Origin: Candidatus Accumulibacter affinis
GTDB lineage: Bacteria; Pseudomonadota; Gammaproteobacteria; Burkholderiales; Rhodocyclaceae
NCBI GenBank assembly: GCA_016713625.1
Contig: JADJOT010000001.1
Coordinates: 1 to 64,000, forward strand
DNA length: 64,000 nt
Direction: 5' to 3'
Shown: positions 8,960-18,665 of the stretch, piece by piece
How the letters are laid out: each line of letters starts with the position of its first letter
Numbering within the stretch: position 1 is the stretch's first letter
Notes under the pieces: model-generated
The model's input: the letters and a program-made list of their open reading frames with translations, nothing else
What the model was told of the DNA's origin: nothing
Database searches by the model: none
Program-made: the position numbers and the translations under genes

Positions 8960-10681
8960 ATGCGTACTTCACGGTTTTTCCTGTCAACGCTCAAAGAGGC
9001 GCCCGCCGACGCCGAGATCATCAGCCACCAGCTCATGCTGCGTGCCGGGATGATCAAACGGCTGGCGGGTGGGATTTACACCTGGATGCCGATCGGGCTA
9101 CGTGTGCTGCGCAAGGTGGAGAAGATTGTCCGCGAGGAGATGGACCGTGCCGGTGCAATCGAGTTGTCGATGCCGGCGGTGCAACCAGCCGAGCTGTGGC
9201 AGGAGTCCGGGCGCTGGGAGAAGTATGGGCCCGAACTGCTGCGCTGCAAGGATCGCCACCAGCGTGATTTCGTCATTGGACCCACGCATGAAGAGGTGAT
9301 TACCGACGTCGTGCGCAGGGACGTCAAGAGCTATCGGCAGTTGCCATTGCACTTTTACCAGGTGCAGGTGAAGTTCCGCGACGAGATCCGGCCGCGTTTT
9401 GGGGTCATGCGCGGCCGCGAGTTCCTGATGAAGGACGGTTACTCGTTTTCACAGCAGCTTCGAAGACCTGCAGCGTGAATACCACAACATGTTTGACACC
9501 TACGCGCGGATATTCACCCGTCTGGGACTGAAGTTCCGTGCCGTGGCTGCCGACACCGGTACGATCGGCGGCACCGGATCACACGAGTTTCACGTCCTGG
9601 CGGACTCCGGCGAGGATGCCCTGGCGTATTGTCCGGACTCCGGCTTCGCCGCCAACGTCGAGCTGGCGGAGGCGGTGGCTCCGTCGGCAAGCCGCGCGCC
9701 AGCGGCCGCCCTGGAAAAGGTCGCCACGCCAGGGCAAACCAGGTGCGAGGACGTCGCCGCATTCCTGGGCATTGCGATCACCCGAACGGTCAAGGCCATC
9801 GCCGTCGTGTTGACTTCAGCGGCACCAGCTGGCGGCCAGTTCGCCCTCATCCGGTTGCGCGGTGATCATCATCTGAACGAGGGGAAGGCCCAGAAGACCC
9901 TTGGTGAGTTCCGCTTTGCGCGCGACGACGAGATCATCGATGCCTCGGCTGTCAGCCCGGCTACATTGGTCCGGTTGACGTGGTCGACATTCCGGTCTTC
10001 GCGGATCGTAGTGTGGCGGTGATGAGCGACTTTGTTTGTGGTGCCAACGCGGTTGGTTTCCACCTGCTGGGCGTCAACTTCGGGCGCGACCTGGCGGAAC
10101 CAACGAGCGTCGCCGATTTGCGCAACGTCGTCAGCGGTGATCGGTCGCCTGACGGGCAGGGTCCGCTGGAGCTGTGTCGTGGCATTGAGGTAGGGGCACA
10201 TCTTCCAGCTGCGTACCAAGTACGCCGAGGCGCTGAAATGCAGCTTTCTCGATGAAAGCGGTCAGAGCCGAGCATGGAAATGGGCTGCTATGGAATTGGT
10301 GTGACGCGCGTCGTTGGCGCTGCGATCGAACAGGGACACGATCAACGCGGCATCATTTTCCCGGCGGCGATTGCGCCGTTTGAGGTCTGCATCGTCCCCA
10401 TGGCCTACGCCAAGAGCGCGGCGGTGAGGGCGGCGGCGGATGCCCTGTACGGCGAGCTGACGCTTGCCGGCATCGACGTTCTGCTCGATGACCGGAATGA
10501 ACGTCCGGGAGTGATGTTCGCAGAAATGGAGCTGCTCGGCATTCCGCACCGCGTCGTTGTCGGTGAGCGCGGCCTGGCCGCAGGAAAACTCGAATACCAG
10601 GGGCGTGTCGACGCCGAGTCGCAAATGGTGCCGCTGGCCGGCATTGGCCAATTCCTCAAGGAGCAACTGTGCGCTTCCTGA
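8960..10681 (+). CDS. proS: Prolyl-tRNA synthetase (frameshifted)
   Basis: Class II aminoacyl-tRNA synthetase charging tRNA-Pro. N-terminus MRTSRFFLSTLKEAPADAEI; motif 2 VKFRDEIRPRFGVMRGREFLMKDGYS; an insertion (editing) domain with LGIAITRTVKAIAVVL and LIRLRGDHHLNEGKAQKTLG; then motif 3 MGCYGIGVTRVVGAAIEQ and the anticodon-binding domain ending GQFLKEQLCAS. The frame changes at about 9463, 9975, 10200 and 10265. The full span is 574 codons against 572 in E. coli, so no block is missing and the gene is surely functional in the living cell; the shifts point to consensus error. The stop overlaps the start of the next gene. Confidence 0.9.
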
Positions 10682-11102
10682 CGGCCCTGTTCGCCTGTGT
10701 GCTGCCGGTGGTTGCGCACGCCGGTGCGCAGAAGTACGAGCCGTTGTCGGACAGTGTTCAGTCGGCGCTCTCGCGCTCGGTCTCGGACCGGGCACCACAG
10801 CGAAGTTCCTTCCAGGATTCGATGGATTCGATCGACTGGTTGACCGAGATGTCGCGCCGCCTGGAGAAGCGCATTCCGGACCGCGAAGCGCGTTTCGAGT
10901 TTCTCCGCTCGGTGCATTACGAAGCAACCCGCGCGGGTCTCGATCCGCAACTGGTGCTGGGCTTATCCAGGTTGAAAGTGGCTTCAAGAAATACGCCGTG
11001 TCGAACAACGGTAGCCTGGGTCAGCCCCAGTACCCGAACATCGTGCGCATGGCGTGGCAGAATCAATGGTCGTACGCCAGGAGCAAGCTCGCCCTGCGCT
11101 GA
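10669..11102 (+). pseudogene. Lytic transglycosylase, frameshifted and missing an internal block
   Basis: Exported murein-cleaving enzyme of the SLT fold. The GTG start overlaps the end of proS. A signal peptide (MRFLTALFACVLPVVAHA) is followed by FEFLRSVHYEATRAGLDPQLVLGL, then, after a one-base shift near 10965, IQVESGFKKYAVS with the catalytic Glu in ESGF. The sequence then jumps to NGSLGQPQYPNIV and AWQNQWSY, the C-terminal end of the family. The normal stretch between these, carrying the GLMQ and conserved Tyr motifs, about 50 residues, is absent. Length about 144 codons against about 200. It is either a true deletion or an assembly loss. Confidence 0.7.
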
Positions 11103-11114
11103 AAGTCTGCGCGC

Positions 11115-12470
11115 TCAGCGCATTCCCGGCAGCATGCCTTTGATGCCGCGCATCAGTTGCGCCATGCCGCCCCGCGAGAACTGCTTCATCATCTTCTGGG
11201 TCTGTTCGAACTGCTTGAGCAGGCGGTTGACCTCCTGTACCTGAACGCCGGCGCCCATGGCAATGCGGCGCTTGCGTGCAGCCTTGAGCAGCTCGGGCCG
11301 AGTGCGGCTCGAGCGGGGTCATCGAGTTGATGATGCCTTCGATCCTTGCCACGGCCTTTTCCTCACCGCCTGCCGGCAGCTGTCCAGCCGCCTGCGAGAA
11401 CTGCGCCGGCAGTTTTTCGATCATCGACGACAGGCCGCCCATCTTGCGCATCTGGCCGATCTGGTCCTTGAAGTCGTTGAGATCAAATCCCTTGCCGGAC
11501 TTCATCTTCCTGGCGAACTCGATCGCCTTGTCCTCGTCGATTCCCTTCTGCGCGTCCTCGATCAGCGATAGTACGTCACCCATGCCGAGATTCGCGATGC
11601 CTGCGCTCGGGATGAAAGGCTTCGAGACCGGACAGCTTTTCGCCGATCCCGGCAAATTTGATTGGTCGGCCGGTCACGTGCCGGACGGAGAGTGCTGCGC
11701 CGCCGCGTGCGTCACCATCCAGCTTGGTGAGGATGATCCCGGTCGGCGGCAGCGCATCGCTGAACGCTCTGGCGGTATTGATGGCGTCCTGACCGAGCAT
11801 TGCATCGACGATGAACAGGGTTTCGATCGGCTTGATGGCAGCGTGAATGTCGGCAATTTCCTTCATCATCGCCTCGTCGATTGCCAGACGACCGGCGGTG
11901 TCCACCAACAGGACATCGTGGTAGTGCCGCTTTGCCCAGTCGACGGCATTGCGCGCAATATCCACCGGCTTTTCGGACGTCGTCGACGGAAAGAAATCGG
12001 CACCAGCCTGCGCCGCCACGGTCTTCAGCTGTTCGATGGCCGCCGGGCGGTAAACGTCGCAGGAAACCACGAGAACCTTTTTCTTTTGTGTCTCGCGCAA
12101 CATCTTGGCGAGTTTGCCGACCGTGGTGGTCTTGCCCGGCACCCTGGAGGCCGGCCATCAGGACAATCGCTGGTGCCTGCGTGGCCAGGTTCAAGCCGGT
12201 GTGTGCCTCGCCCATGAGTTTGGTGAGTTCGCGGTGCTGACACCGACCAGTGCCTGACCAGGGCTCAGTGACCCGATCACCTCTTCGCCAATCGCTTTCT
12301 CCTTGACGGCGGCGATGAGTTCCTTGACTGCGGGCAAGGCGACGTCCGCCTCGAGCAGCGCCAGGCGAACCTCGCGCAAGGCGTCGGTGATGTTGGCCTC
12401 GGTCAGGCGCGCTTCACCGCGCAGCGTCTTCATGACGCGGGCAAGGCGTTAGGGTCAGGTTGTCGAGCAT
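11115..12470 (-). CDS. ffh: Signal recognition particle protein Ffh (frameshifted)
   Basis: GTPase that with 4.5S RNA brings nascent membrane proteins to the Sec translocon. Start MLDNLT at 12470, then after a shift RLARVMKTLRGEARLTE and ALREVRLALLEADVALP (N domain). The G domain shows TTVGKLAKMLRE, VLVVSCDVYRPAAIEQL, VLLVDTAGRLAIDE and ILTKLDGDARGGAALS. The Met-rich M domain includes MKSGKGFDLNDFKDQIGQM and ends RGIKGMLPGMR, readable in a further frame to the TGA at 11117. Span 452 codons, as in E. coli (453). Frame changes near 12440, 12200, 12140, 11610 and 11300. An essential gene, so these must be sequence errors or unresolved variants. Confidence 0.9.
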
Positions 12471-12501
12471 TTGGATTCCGGCATGGTGTAAAACTTCTGG
12501 G

Positions 12502-13339
12502 ATGTCCGACATTCTACTTCAGCTTCTGCCGCACGTTGTTTCGTCCCTGCTCTATGCGGTACTTGGCGTCCATTTCTGGCGTACGCTTTGGCGGGAAACC
12601 AAACTGCCGCTGCTGAACACGCCGATGCAACCGTGGGAGCGGGCGGCCATCTTCGGCGCCCTGGTCGTGCAGGATTCGGGCTTTACGAAGGGCTTTTCAG
12701 TGCCGGCGGCATGCGCTTTCGTTCAGTTTTGCGCTGTCGCTGGATGCTCTGGCTGGCGGTCCTGTTCTACTGGGCGGAAAGCTTTCGTTCGCGCATGGAC
12801 GGCCTGCAGCCGATGGTTTTGCCGCTCGCCGCACTGGCTGCACTGGCGCCGGCGCTGTTTCCAGTTGCGTGAGGTGGCCAATGCCGGGCCTGGGTTTCCA
12901 GCTTCATTTCCTGACGGCGATGCTGGCCTACAGCCTGTTTACCCTGTCCGCACTACACGCCGTGTTCAGTGGGTTTTGCCGAACGCAAGCTGCATCAGCG
13001 GGCAGTCACCTCATGAGCCTGGCCAGCCTGCCACCGATCCTGACCATGGAAGCGCTGCTGTTTCGCATGATCCTCGTCGCTTTCTGCCTGCTGACGCTGG
13101 CGCTGGTCAGCGGGGTGATCTTCTCGGAAGCGATCTTTGGCAAGGCCATGGCTTTCGATCACAAGACCCTTTTTGCCTTCGCCTCCTGGGGGATCTTCGC
13201 TGCCTTGCTGGTGGGACGCCGCGTTTACGGCTGGCGAGGCCGGATCGCACTGCGTTGGACGCTGGCCGGATTCATGGTGCTGTTCCTGGCGTACATCGGC
13301 AGCCGATTTGTCGCCGAAGTCGTTCTCGGCCGCCTGTGA
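12502..13339 (+). CDS. YpjD/CcsA-type cytochrome c assembly-like inner membrane protein (frameshifted)
   Basis: Multi-pass membrane protein of the CcsA/HemX family; related proteins handle haem, but the role of the YpjD branch is not settled. It starts MSDILLQLLPHVVSSLLYAV, continues through shifted frames with MLWLAVLFYWAESF and LHFLTAMLAYSLFTLSALHA, and ends with LLFRMILVAFCLLTLALVSG, LFAFASWGIFAALLVGR and ALRWTLAGFMVLFLAYIGSR, about eight membrane segments in total. The final 100 codons are in one clean frame. About 279 codons, as expected. It lies divergent from ffh with a 31-base gap, a pairing usual in betaproteobacteria. Confidence 0.75.
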
Positions 13340-13441
13340 AGCGGATTGCCGGGTTAGCCGGCACAGCCATGGTTGGCTAGGGGAGGGCAGGATCACCGAC
13401 AGGGTCAAAGCCGTCCTCATCCTTGAACCGACCGTTTCTCG

Positions 13442-13822
13442 CTACCGGCGGGGCACCGCCAGAATACAGAGTATTCCCGGTGAATCGGAGGCTCCACCAA
13501 AAGACCCGGCCAGGGCGTCGGCGTAGCTTGTCCCGGAAATTTCTCCGTGGTAGAAGCGCGAGGTCACGTCGAGAAAATACGCATTCGGACTGGACGTTTG
13601 CAGCAAGTCCCAGCCGATGCTCTTGTTTCCTATCCGCTGCTCGCCGCACTGCTTCTGGACCCGGTCAAGAAATGCGTCGTATGGCTTGTCGGGTCGCCAG
13701 GCATCAGGGGCACAAGCACTGAGCAGCACCGCCAGTAGTGTGACGAATGATGCCTTGCCGAAGGACTGGAAGGTAAGTGATTGGTGACCGGGACGGCGCA
13801 ATTGGTGCGTCGATGGAGACAT
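13442..13822 (-). CDS. Small putative lipoprotein
   Basis: I do not recognise the family. From the ATG at 13822 the product has a basic start, a hydrophobic stretch (ASFVTLLAVLLSACAPD) with a lipobox LSAC, and a short mature part that includes YDAFLDRVQKQCGEQRIGN and LDVTSRFYHGEISGTSYADA. It should be a lipid-anchored envelope protein of about 127 codons. The frame is intact. It lies just downstream of, and on the same strand as, the glycine-zipper lipoprotein, so both may belong to one envelope cluster with the genes up to 15749. Confidence 0.6.
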   Translation of the reverse strand: MSPSTHQLRRPGHQSLTFQSFGKASFVTLLAVLLSACAPDAWRPDKPYDAFLDRVQKQCGEQRIGNKSIGWDLLQTSSPNAYFLDVTSRFYHGEISGTSYADALAGSFGGASDSPGILCILAVPRR

Positions 13823-13880
13823 GTCTATTCTTTCGGTTCGCAGGTATCGGGCGTGTAGCCAACCCGATACCTGGGAGTGT

Positions 13881-14324
13881 TTAGCGGGGAACGACGCGAG
13901 AGTTCTCGCCATTGCCTTCGATGAACACCCGCTGCCCCTGGTACAGGCCCTGACTCATCGGCTGCGTCACCGAAATCAGGACGCCGTTGCCGGTGCGGAC
14001 AATGATCTGCTGTCCCGGCACGGGCTGGTCATACTTCTTCTGGACTTCGTTGCCCGCGACCGCGCCGCCGACCGTGCCGAGGACCATCGCCACATCACGG
14101 CCGGTGCCGGCACCGATCAGGCTGCCGATGCCGAGGCCGGCAAGCCCGCCGACCACCGCACCGACCCCTGCATGGTGATTGCTGGGCAGTTGTACAAAGT
14201 TGATTTGCTCGATGACGCCGCTGCGGATTTCCATCTCACCCGGCTGCTGTCCGGGGGCAGCGCAGGCGGTCAGGAACAGGGCAAGGGCGAATGCGAAAAG
14301 CCAGGACAATACTCTTTGGAACAT
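13881..14324 (-). CDS. Glycine zipper 2TM-domain outer-membrane lipoprotein
   Basis: SlyB/PcP-like envelope lipoprotein. Signal peptide with lipobox (ALALFLTACAAPGQQ), then a short N-terminal part and the glycine zipper VGAVVGGLAGLGIGSLIGAG followed by VAMVLGTVGGAVAGNEV, which forms a Gly-rich helical hairpin in the membrane. The C-terminal YDQPVPGQQIIVRTGNGVLI and GQRVFIEGNG match the small beta domain of the family. The frame is intact at 147 codons. AGGAGAT lies a few bases upstream of the ATG at 14324. The reading frame upstream (14443-14270) overlaps its start. Confidence 0.8.
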   Translation of the reverse strand: MFQRVLSWLFAFALALFLTACAAPGQQPGEMEIRSGVIEQINFVQLPSNHHAGVGAVVGGLAGLGIGSLIGAGTGRDVAMVLGTVGGAVAGNEVQKKYDQPVPGQQIIVRTGNGVLISVTQPMSQGLYQGQRVFIEGNGENSRVVPR

Positions 14325-14443
14325 GTCGATCTCCTAAGGATGGTAAAGCAGCTTACTGCAGAATAGTCTGGTTTCTTCCTGTAACAGCCAGCCAGTACCA
14401 GAACCAAAGCTGACAGTGAGAGTAGTCTGCCTCTGGAGATCAT
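14270..14443 (-). CDS. Very small putative lipoprotein
   Basis: From ATG at 14443, preceded by a good ribosome site (GAGGAG), the peptide MISRGRLLSLSALVLVLAGC is a clean lipoprotein signal with lipobox LAGC, followed by about 37 residues that look random. The frame overlaps the glycine-zipper gene by 55 bases. A one-base error just after the lipobox would instead end it before that gene, giving a more natural tail. I trust the start and signal peptide, not the C-terminus. Small lipoproteins of this kind are common; no function can be assigned. Confidence 0.4.
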   Translation of the reverse strand: MISRGRLLSLSALVLVLAGCYRKKPDYSAVSCFTILRRSTCSKEYCPGFSHSPLPCS

Positions 14444-14589
14444 GATTGTCTCCTCTTGGGTATGAAAAAAGCTGAACATACAAGGTCCGGTCTGCGACTC
14501 TTGCCGCCTCGATCAGGGGTGGCCTGTCTGTTCGAGCGGAACGAGTTGTGGAACTGCAGGCTCCAGCATCGGCCGGCGTCGTCGCGACC

Positions 14590-15749
14590 CTAGCGTCGGC
14601 CACCGCCACGAAATCCTCCGCCACCAAAGCCGCCGCCACCAAAGCCGCCGCCACCGAAACGGCTGGAGAAACTGCTGCCGCCAAAACGATTTCCCCAACT
14701 ACCACCGCCGAAATGGTCGCTGTCACCACCACCCCAGCCGCCGGCAGAGCGGTCGCCGCCACCGCTGTCCCAGCCGCCGGCGCGATCTTGGTAGCTGCTG
14801 CGCGTCTGTTGTTCGCGATCGGCCCAAGAGGTGTCGCCTGCGGTGGATTGCCACCCTCGTGAAGTGTGTTGTTGCCAGCCGCTGGCGTTGTTTCGGTAGA
14901 CATTTCCGTCGGCGCCTGCGTAGTGGTCGCCAAACAGACCGCTTGAGGTATAGCTCTTGTGTTGCCCAGTCTGCGCATCGTAGGCCGTGACCGTGTGTTG
15001 GGCGCCAACACCCTCGGGCCCGGCGGTGGCCGTCGCAGTCTTCGACACTGAACTTCCCTCGGGGCCGCTGGCCGAGGCACTCGAAGCAATAGTCGTTGTT
15101 GGCGGTGTTGACCAACACATCGGCGGTGGTATTTTCAGCCCACAGCAAGCCGGTTCCGGTTATTGGGATGAAATTCGGCTGACCCTGGAAGACAATCAGT
15201 TCGGCCGGTACCTGGCTCACGTAAACAGATCGAGTGACATCGTGGCCATCACAGTCGGCAAGCGGCTGCGCAACTGACGCAGATACTCGCGGCCATGGTC
15301 TGCTACCGTCGGGAATCTGGCCTGGGTGAGGGTGAGCTCGTCGAGCGTCACGGTGCGCGTCAGACGATCGACACCGGTACGCGCGTTACCCCAAATGACA
15401 CCGAAGGTTTCCTCGTTGGAGCCGCTCGTCTTGATCGCCACGGCAGCACGAAAAGTCAGCTGGTTGCCTTCCAGGCACTGATTTGAGGCAAATAGACCAG
15501 AGCCGTCGCGTCTGCGAGGGCGACCTGGCGCGGCCAGGGGTCGCCGAGCGTTGGCGCTGACGAAGTCGGCTGGCTTGATGAATTACTTGCCCCGGCAGCC
15601 GCGTCGAGCGCCGGATTGACGTCGAGAGGCGGCAAGGCTGCGGCCATTCCGGGATCCGTCGTCAGGGACCCTGATGGCTTGCTGGCGCAGCCCGACGCAC
15701 CGGCAACGACCGCGGCAAGCAGGCAGGAGAGCAGAAAAGGCTGTTGCAT
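14590..15749 (-). CDS. Large Gly-rich lipoprotein of unknown function (frameshifted, perhaps shortened)
   Basis: N-terminus MQQPFLLSCLLAAVVAGASGC is a lipoprotein signal. After a frame change near 15480 comes QLTFRAAVAIKTSGSNEETF, then GVIWGNARTGVDRLTRTVTL, a pattern I associate with large betaproteobacterial envelope proteins sometimes labelled carbohydrate-binding. Further frames give AELIVFQGQPNFIPITGTGL and then a Tyr/Ser/Gly-rich tail (TVTAYDAQTGQHKSYTSSG) ending in a run of FGGGGFGG repeats. I recall relatives about twice this length, so a middle section may be lost between about 15090 and 15120. The Gly-Phe repeats suggest a low-complexity surface-exposed tail. Function unknown. Confidence 0.5.
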
Positions 15750-16027
15750 CTGGATCATTTCCCGGTGAGCAGTCGGCAAAAGTCGCAGAGCGAGAGTATG
15801 TCGTTGCCGGTCAAGGCCGTCAATACGCCACCGTGGGCTTGGCAGGGAGAAATCCGCTCCGCGCCAAGAGATGGAAAATCAAGAGATGGAAAATCAATTG
15901 ACAGCCCACTCGTTCGTCGTGGCTGCTCGCCTTCCCGCGCGCACTCGGACCTCCCCGGAGTCTCCCGCTCCGCGGCACCGGCATGCGTTCATGGTCGATC
16001 GCGGAGTTTTGCTGACTGTGCTCTCAG

Positions 16028-16057
16028 TTGTGACGACAGCCACAACCGTCGTAGAAT
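16028..16057 (+). promoter_or_regulatory. Promoter of tRNA-Gly
   Basis: -35 TTGTGA (16028-16033), spacer 18, -10 TAGAAT (16052-16057); the tRNA begins 11 bases later. The placement is right for a single-gene tRNA transcript. Confidence 0.5.
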
Positions 16058-16067
16058 GATGACCTGC

Positions 16068-16141
16068 GCGGGCGTCGTATAATGGTAATACCCTAGCTTC
16101 CCAAGCTAGAGCCGAGGGTTCGATTCCCTTCGCCCGCTCCA
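16068..16141 (+). tRNA. tRNA-Gly (CCC)
   Basis: Cloverleaf of 74 bases with CCA encoded. The acceptor stem GCGGGCG pairs with CGCCCGC; the anticodon stem CTAGC/GCTAG encloses the loop TTCCCAA, giving anticodon CCC, which reads GGG. The T arm is GAGGG-TTCGATT-CCCTT. It closely resembles E. coli glyU. Confidence 0.95.
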
Positions 16142-16195
16142 CTTCCCGCCTATCACGCTGATTTTATTGCAATCAGTGCTCAGATTACGGTGAAA

Positions 16196-16258
16196 GTCGC
16201 GCCAGCGACTTCACGAATCTCCCTCGCCCGCTTGTGGGAGAGGGGTCGGGGGATATCG
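16196..16258. repeat. REP-like dispersed repeat, copy 1
   Basis: Begins with a hairpin AGTCGC-GCCA-GCGACT and continues tcacgaatctccctcgcc then gggtcgggg. A close relative lies at 26930-26992. Both are in non-coding gaps. Such hairpin repeats are often spread by RAYT-type transposases, one of which is present at 51421-52290, though I see no proof of a link. Confidence 0.55.
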
Positions 16259-16428
16259 GGGATAGCTCTGAAGTCTCGGGCAGTGATGGCAGCAAGAGGT
16301 CTTCGGAACTTTCTGACTTGCTCTGGTCCAGCAGTGGGCATTTCTCTGTCCAGTCGCCGGCAACGCGCGTCCGGCCGCTTGGCCGAGAATGCCCCGCTGG
16401 CCGCTGGTAGTGGCTGATGCGCAGCGGT

Positions 16429-16458
16429 TTGGTCGTCATCTTCCGCTTCCTCTAGAAT
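16429..16458 (+). promoter_or_regulatory. Promoter of gltX
   Basis: -35 TTGGTC (16429-16434), spacer 18, -10 TAGAAT (16453-16458), 30 bases ahead of the gltX start. Moderate match. Confidence 0.45.
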
Positions 16459-16488
16459 GCGGACTTTACCCGACAGCGACCAACCACC

Positions 16489-17903
16489 ATGATCCGCACC
16501 CGTTTTGCGCCCTCGCTAACCGGCTTCCTGCATATCGGCGGTGCCCGCACCGCCCTTTTTTCCTGGGCTTACGCCCGTCGCCATGGCGGCAGCTTCATCC
16601 TGCGCATCGAGGATACCGACCTCGCGCGCTCAACCCCTGAAGCCGTGCAGGCGATTCTCGATGGCATGCGCTGGCTCGGCCTCGACCATGACGAGGGTCC
16701 GTTCTACCAGACGCAGCGCCTCGATCGTTACCGGGCGGTGATCGAGGACATGCTCGTCGCCGGCAGCGCGTACCACTGCTACATGACGCCGGACGAGCTC
16801 GACTGTCTGCGCGAGGAGCAACGCTCCGCCAATGGCAAGCCGCGCTACGACGGTCGCTGGCGCCCGGAAGCGGGGGAAGACGCTGCCGACTCCGCCAGCA
16901 GGTGCGCGGCCGGTGGTCCGTTTCCGGAATCCGACCGACGGAGTGGTGGCCTGGGACGACCTCGTCAAGGGGCGGATCGAAATCGCCAACAGCGAACTCG
17001 ACGACTTGGTGATCGCACGCCCCGACGGCACGCCGACCTACAACTTCTGTGTCGTCGTCGATGACTGGGAGATGGGCATTACACACGTCATCCGTGGCGA
17101 CGACCACGTCAACAACACGCCGCGCCAGATCAACATCCTGCAGGCGATCGGCGCTCCGGTGCCGCGCTACGCGCACCTGTCGATGATTCTTGGTGACGAC
17201 GGACAGAAACTGTCAAAGCGGCACGGCGCGGTCAGCGTCATGCAGTACGACGACGAAGGCTATCTGCCGGAAGCGGTGCTCAACTATCTCGGGCGTCTCG
17301 GCTGGTCGCATGGCGACGACGAGGTTTTTTCGCTGCAGCAGTTCTGCGAATGGTTCGACCTCGACCACATCACCCCGTCGGCGGCGCAGTTCAATACCGA
17401 AAAGCTCAACTGGCTCAACGCTCACTATCTCAAGCGCGTCGAAACACCGCGCCTGGTGGCGTTGGTGCAGCCGCGGTTGGAGGGCGCGCGGGGTGACGGT
17501 CACCGGCGAACCGTCGCTGGCAGCCATCATCGAGCTGCACCGCGAGCGCGTCGGCAACCTCAACGAACTCGCCGACGTGGCGGAAGTGTTCTATATTGAC
17601 CTGCATCCGAAAGCGGAGCTGCTGGCAAAGCACCTGACGCCGGAAACCCTGCCGATGTTGAGCAATTTCATCGAGCGCCTGCCGGCGATCGCCTGGGAAA
17701 CCACCGCCATCGGCGCCTTGATCAAGGAAATCGTCGCCAGGCACGGGCTGAAGATGCCCAGGCTGGCGATGCCCCTGCGGGTGCTGTTGACCGGAATGGA
17801 ACAGACGCCGTCGGTGGACGCCGTGGTCGCCATCTTCCCGCGCGCGACGGTGCTCAAGCGACTCGCCCTGGCCAAACGCGTTACCGGGACCGGATCTTCC
17901 TAG
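16489..17903 (+). CDS. gltX: Glutamyl-tRNA synthetase (frameshifted)
   Basis: Class I synthetase charging tRNA-Glu. MIRTRFAPSLTGFLHIGGAR carries the HIGH-type motif (HIGG), then FILRIEDTDLARSTPEA. After a shift near 16900: VAWDDLVKGRIEIANSELDD, TYNFCVVVDDWEMGITHVIR and the KMSKS-type motif KLSKRHGAVSV. After another near 17490 comes the anticodon-binding part ending LAKRVTGTGSS. Span 471 codons, identical to E. coli, so no block is lost. One glutamate tRNA gene lies 176 bases downstream on the same strand. The usual Pro in the 'APSPTG' opening is Leu here (APSLTG), perhaps a base error. Confidence 0.9.
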
Positions 17904-17939
17904 ACCAACCTGTTCGTTACCGAGCGTCGCGCGGAATGC

Positions 17940-17966
17940 TTTACAGCGGCGCGCCCTCCCTATAAT
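17940..17966 (+). promoter_or_regulatory. Promoter of the tRNA-Ala/tRNA-Glu pair
   Basis: A perfect -10 TATAAT at 17961-17966 lies 16 bases before tRNA-Ala, with TTTACA (17940-17945) as the best -35 at a short spacing of 15. The two tRNAs are 20 bases apart and so probably one transcript. Confidence 0.55.
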
Positions 17967-17982
17967 CCCGGCTTCTTTCGGG

Positions 17983-18058
<76 letters not shown>

Positions 18059-18078
18059 TAAGGCCGAAAGAGTTCCGG

Positions 18079-18154
18079 GTCCCCATCGTCTAGAGGCCCA
18101 GGACACTACCCTTTCACGGTAGGTACCGGGGTTCGAATCCCCGTGGGGACGCCA
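18079..18154 (+). tRNA. tRNA-Glu (TTC)
   Basis: 76 bases with CCA. The acceptor GTCCCCA pairs with TGGGGAC; the anticodon stem CTACC/GGTAG encloses CTTTCAC, giving anticodon TTC. The T arm is CCGGG-GTTCGAAT-CCCCG-like. Typical bacterial glutamate tRNA. Confidence 0.95.
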
Positions 18155-18213
18155 GCGATGGCAGCAGGGCCTGGCTCGCGCAGCTACGGTCGTGGTATGG
18201 AGTTGCCGCCGGG

Positions 18214-18665
18214 CTATTCCGGATGGCGTGTATCGATGCTGATCGTGACTGGCCCGTCGTTCTCAGATGCAATTGCATGTCGGCCCCGAAAACTCCTCTG
18301 GGTACGCACCGCCCGAGCACGCTTTCGAGCTGCCCGACAAAGTGCTGAAAGAGTGGCTCAGCTACTTCAGGCCGAGCCGCACGGCTCCAGGAGGGCCGAT
18401 TGCCCTTCTTCGTCGACGCGAAGAGCGTGAACTGGCTGACCGCCAGGATCTCCCCCTGGGCCTCGACGACGCTGCGGTTCATGACGCCGGCGGCGTCCGC
18501 GAAGATGCGCAGCTTGGCCAGCTTGGCCGCCATCCAGGCAAGATCCGCGTCGCCGTCGATCTCTTCGAAACCGGCCAGGATCAGCAGACCCGCTTCGATC
18601 GCCGCCACCACTTCGCCGCCGACTTCGACCCGCGCCGCAGCGACGCGCTGCACGACCACCCTCAT
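18214..18665 (-). CDS. dtd: D-aminoacyl-tRNA deacylase Dtd (frameshift near the end)
   Basis: Removes D-amino acids wrongly attached to tRNA. MRVVVQRVAAARVEVGGEVV is the standard start, followed by GLLILAGFEEIDGDADLAWM and AVSQFTLFASTKKGNRPSW, which contains the SQFTL active-site motif. The cross-subunit Gly-cisPro motif GPVT appears in a shifted frame as NDGPVTISIDTRHPE, ending at TAG 18214-18216. About 150 codons, usual length. The ATG at 18665 overlaps the stop of the upstream transporter gene (ATGA), so the two are co-translated. Confidence 0.88.
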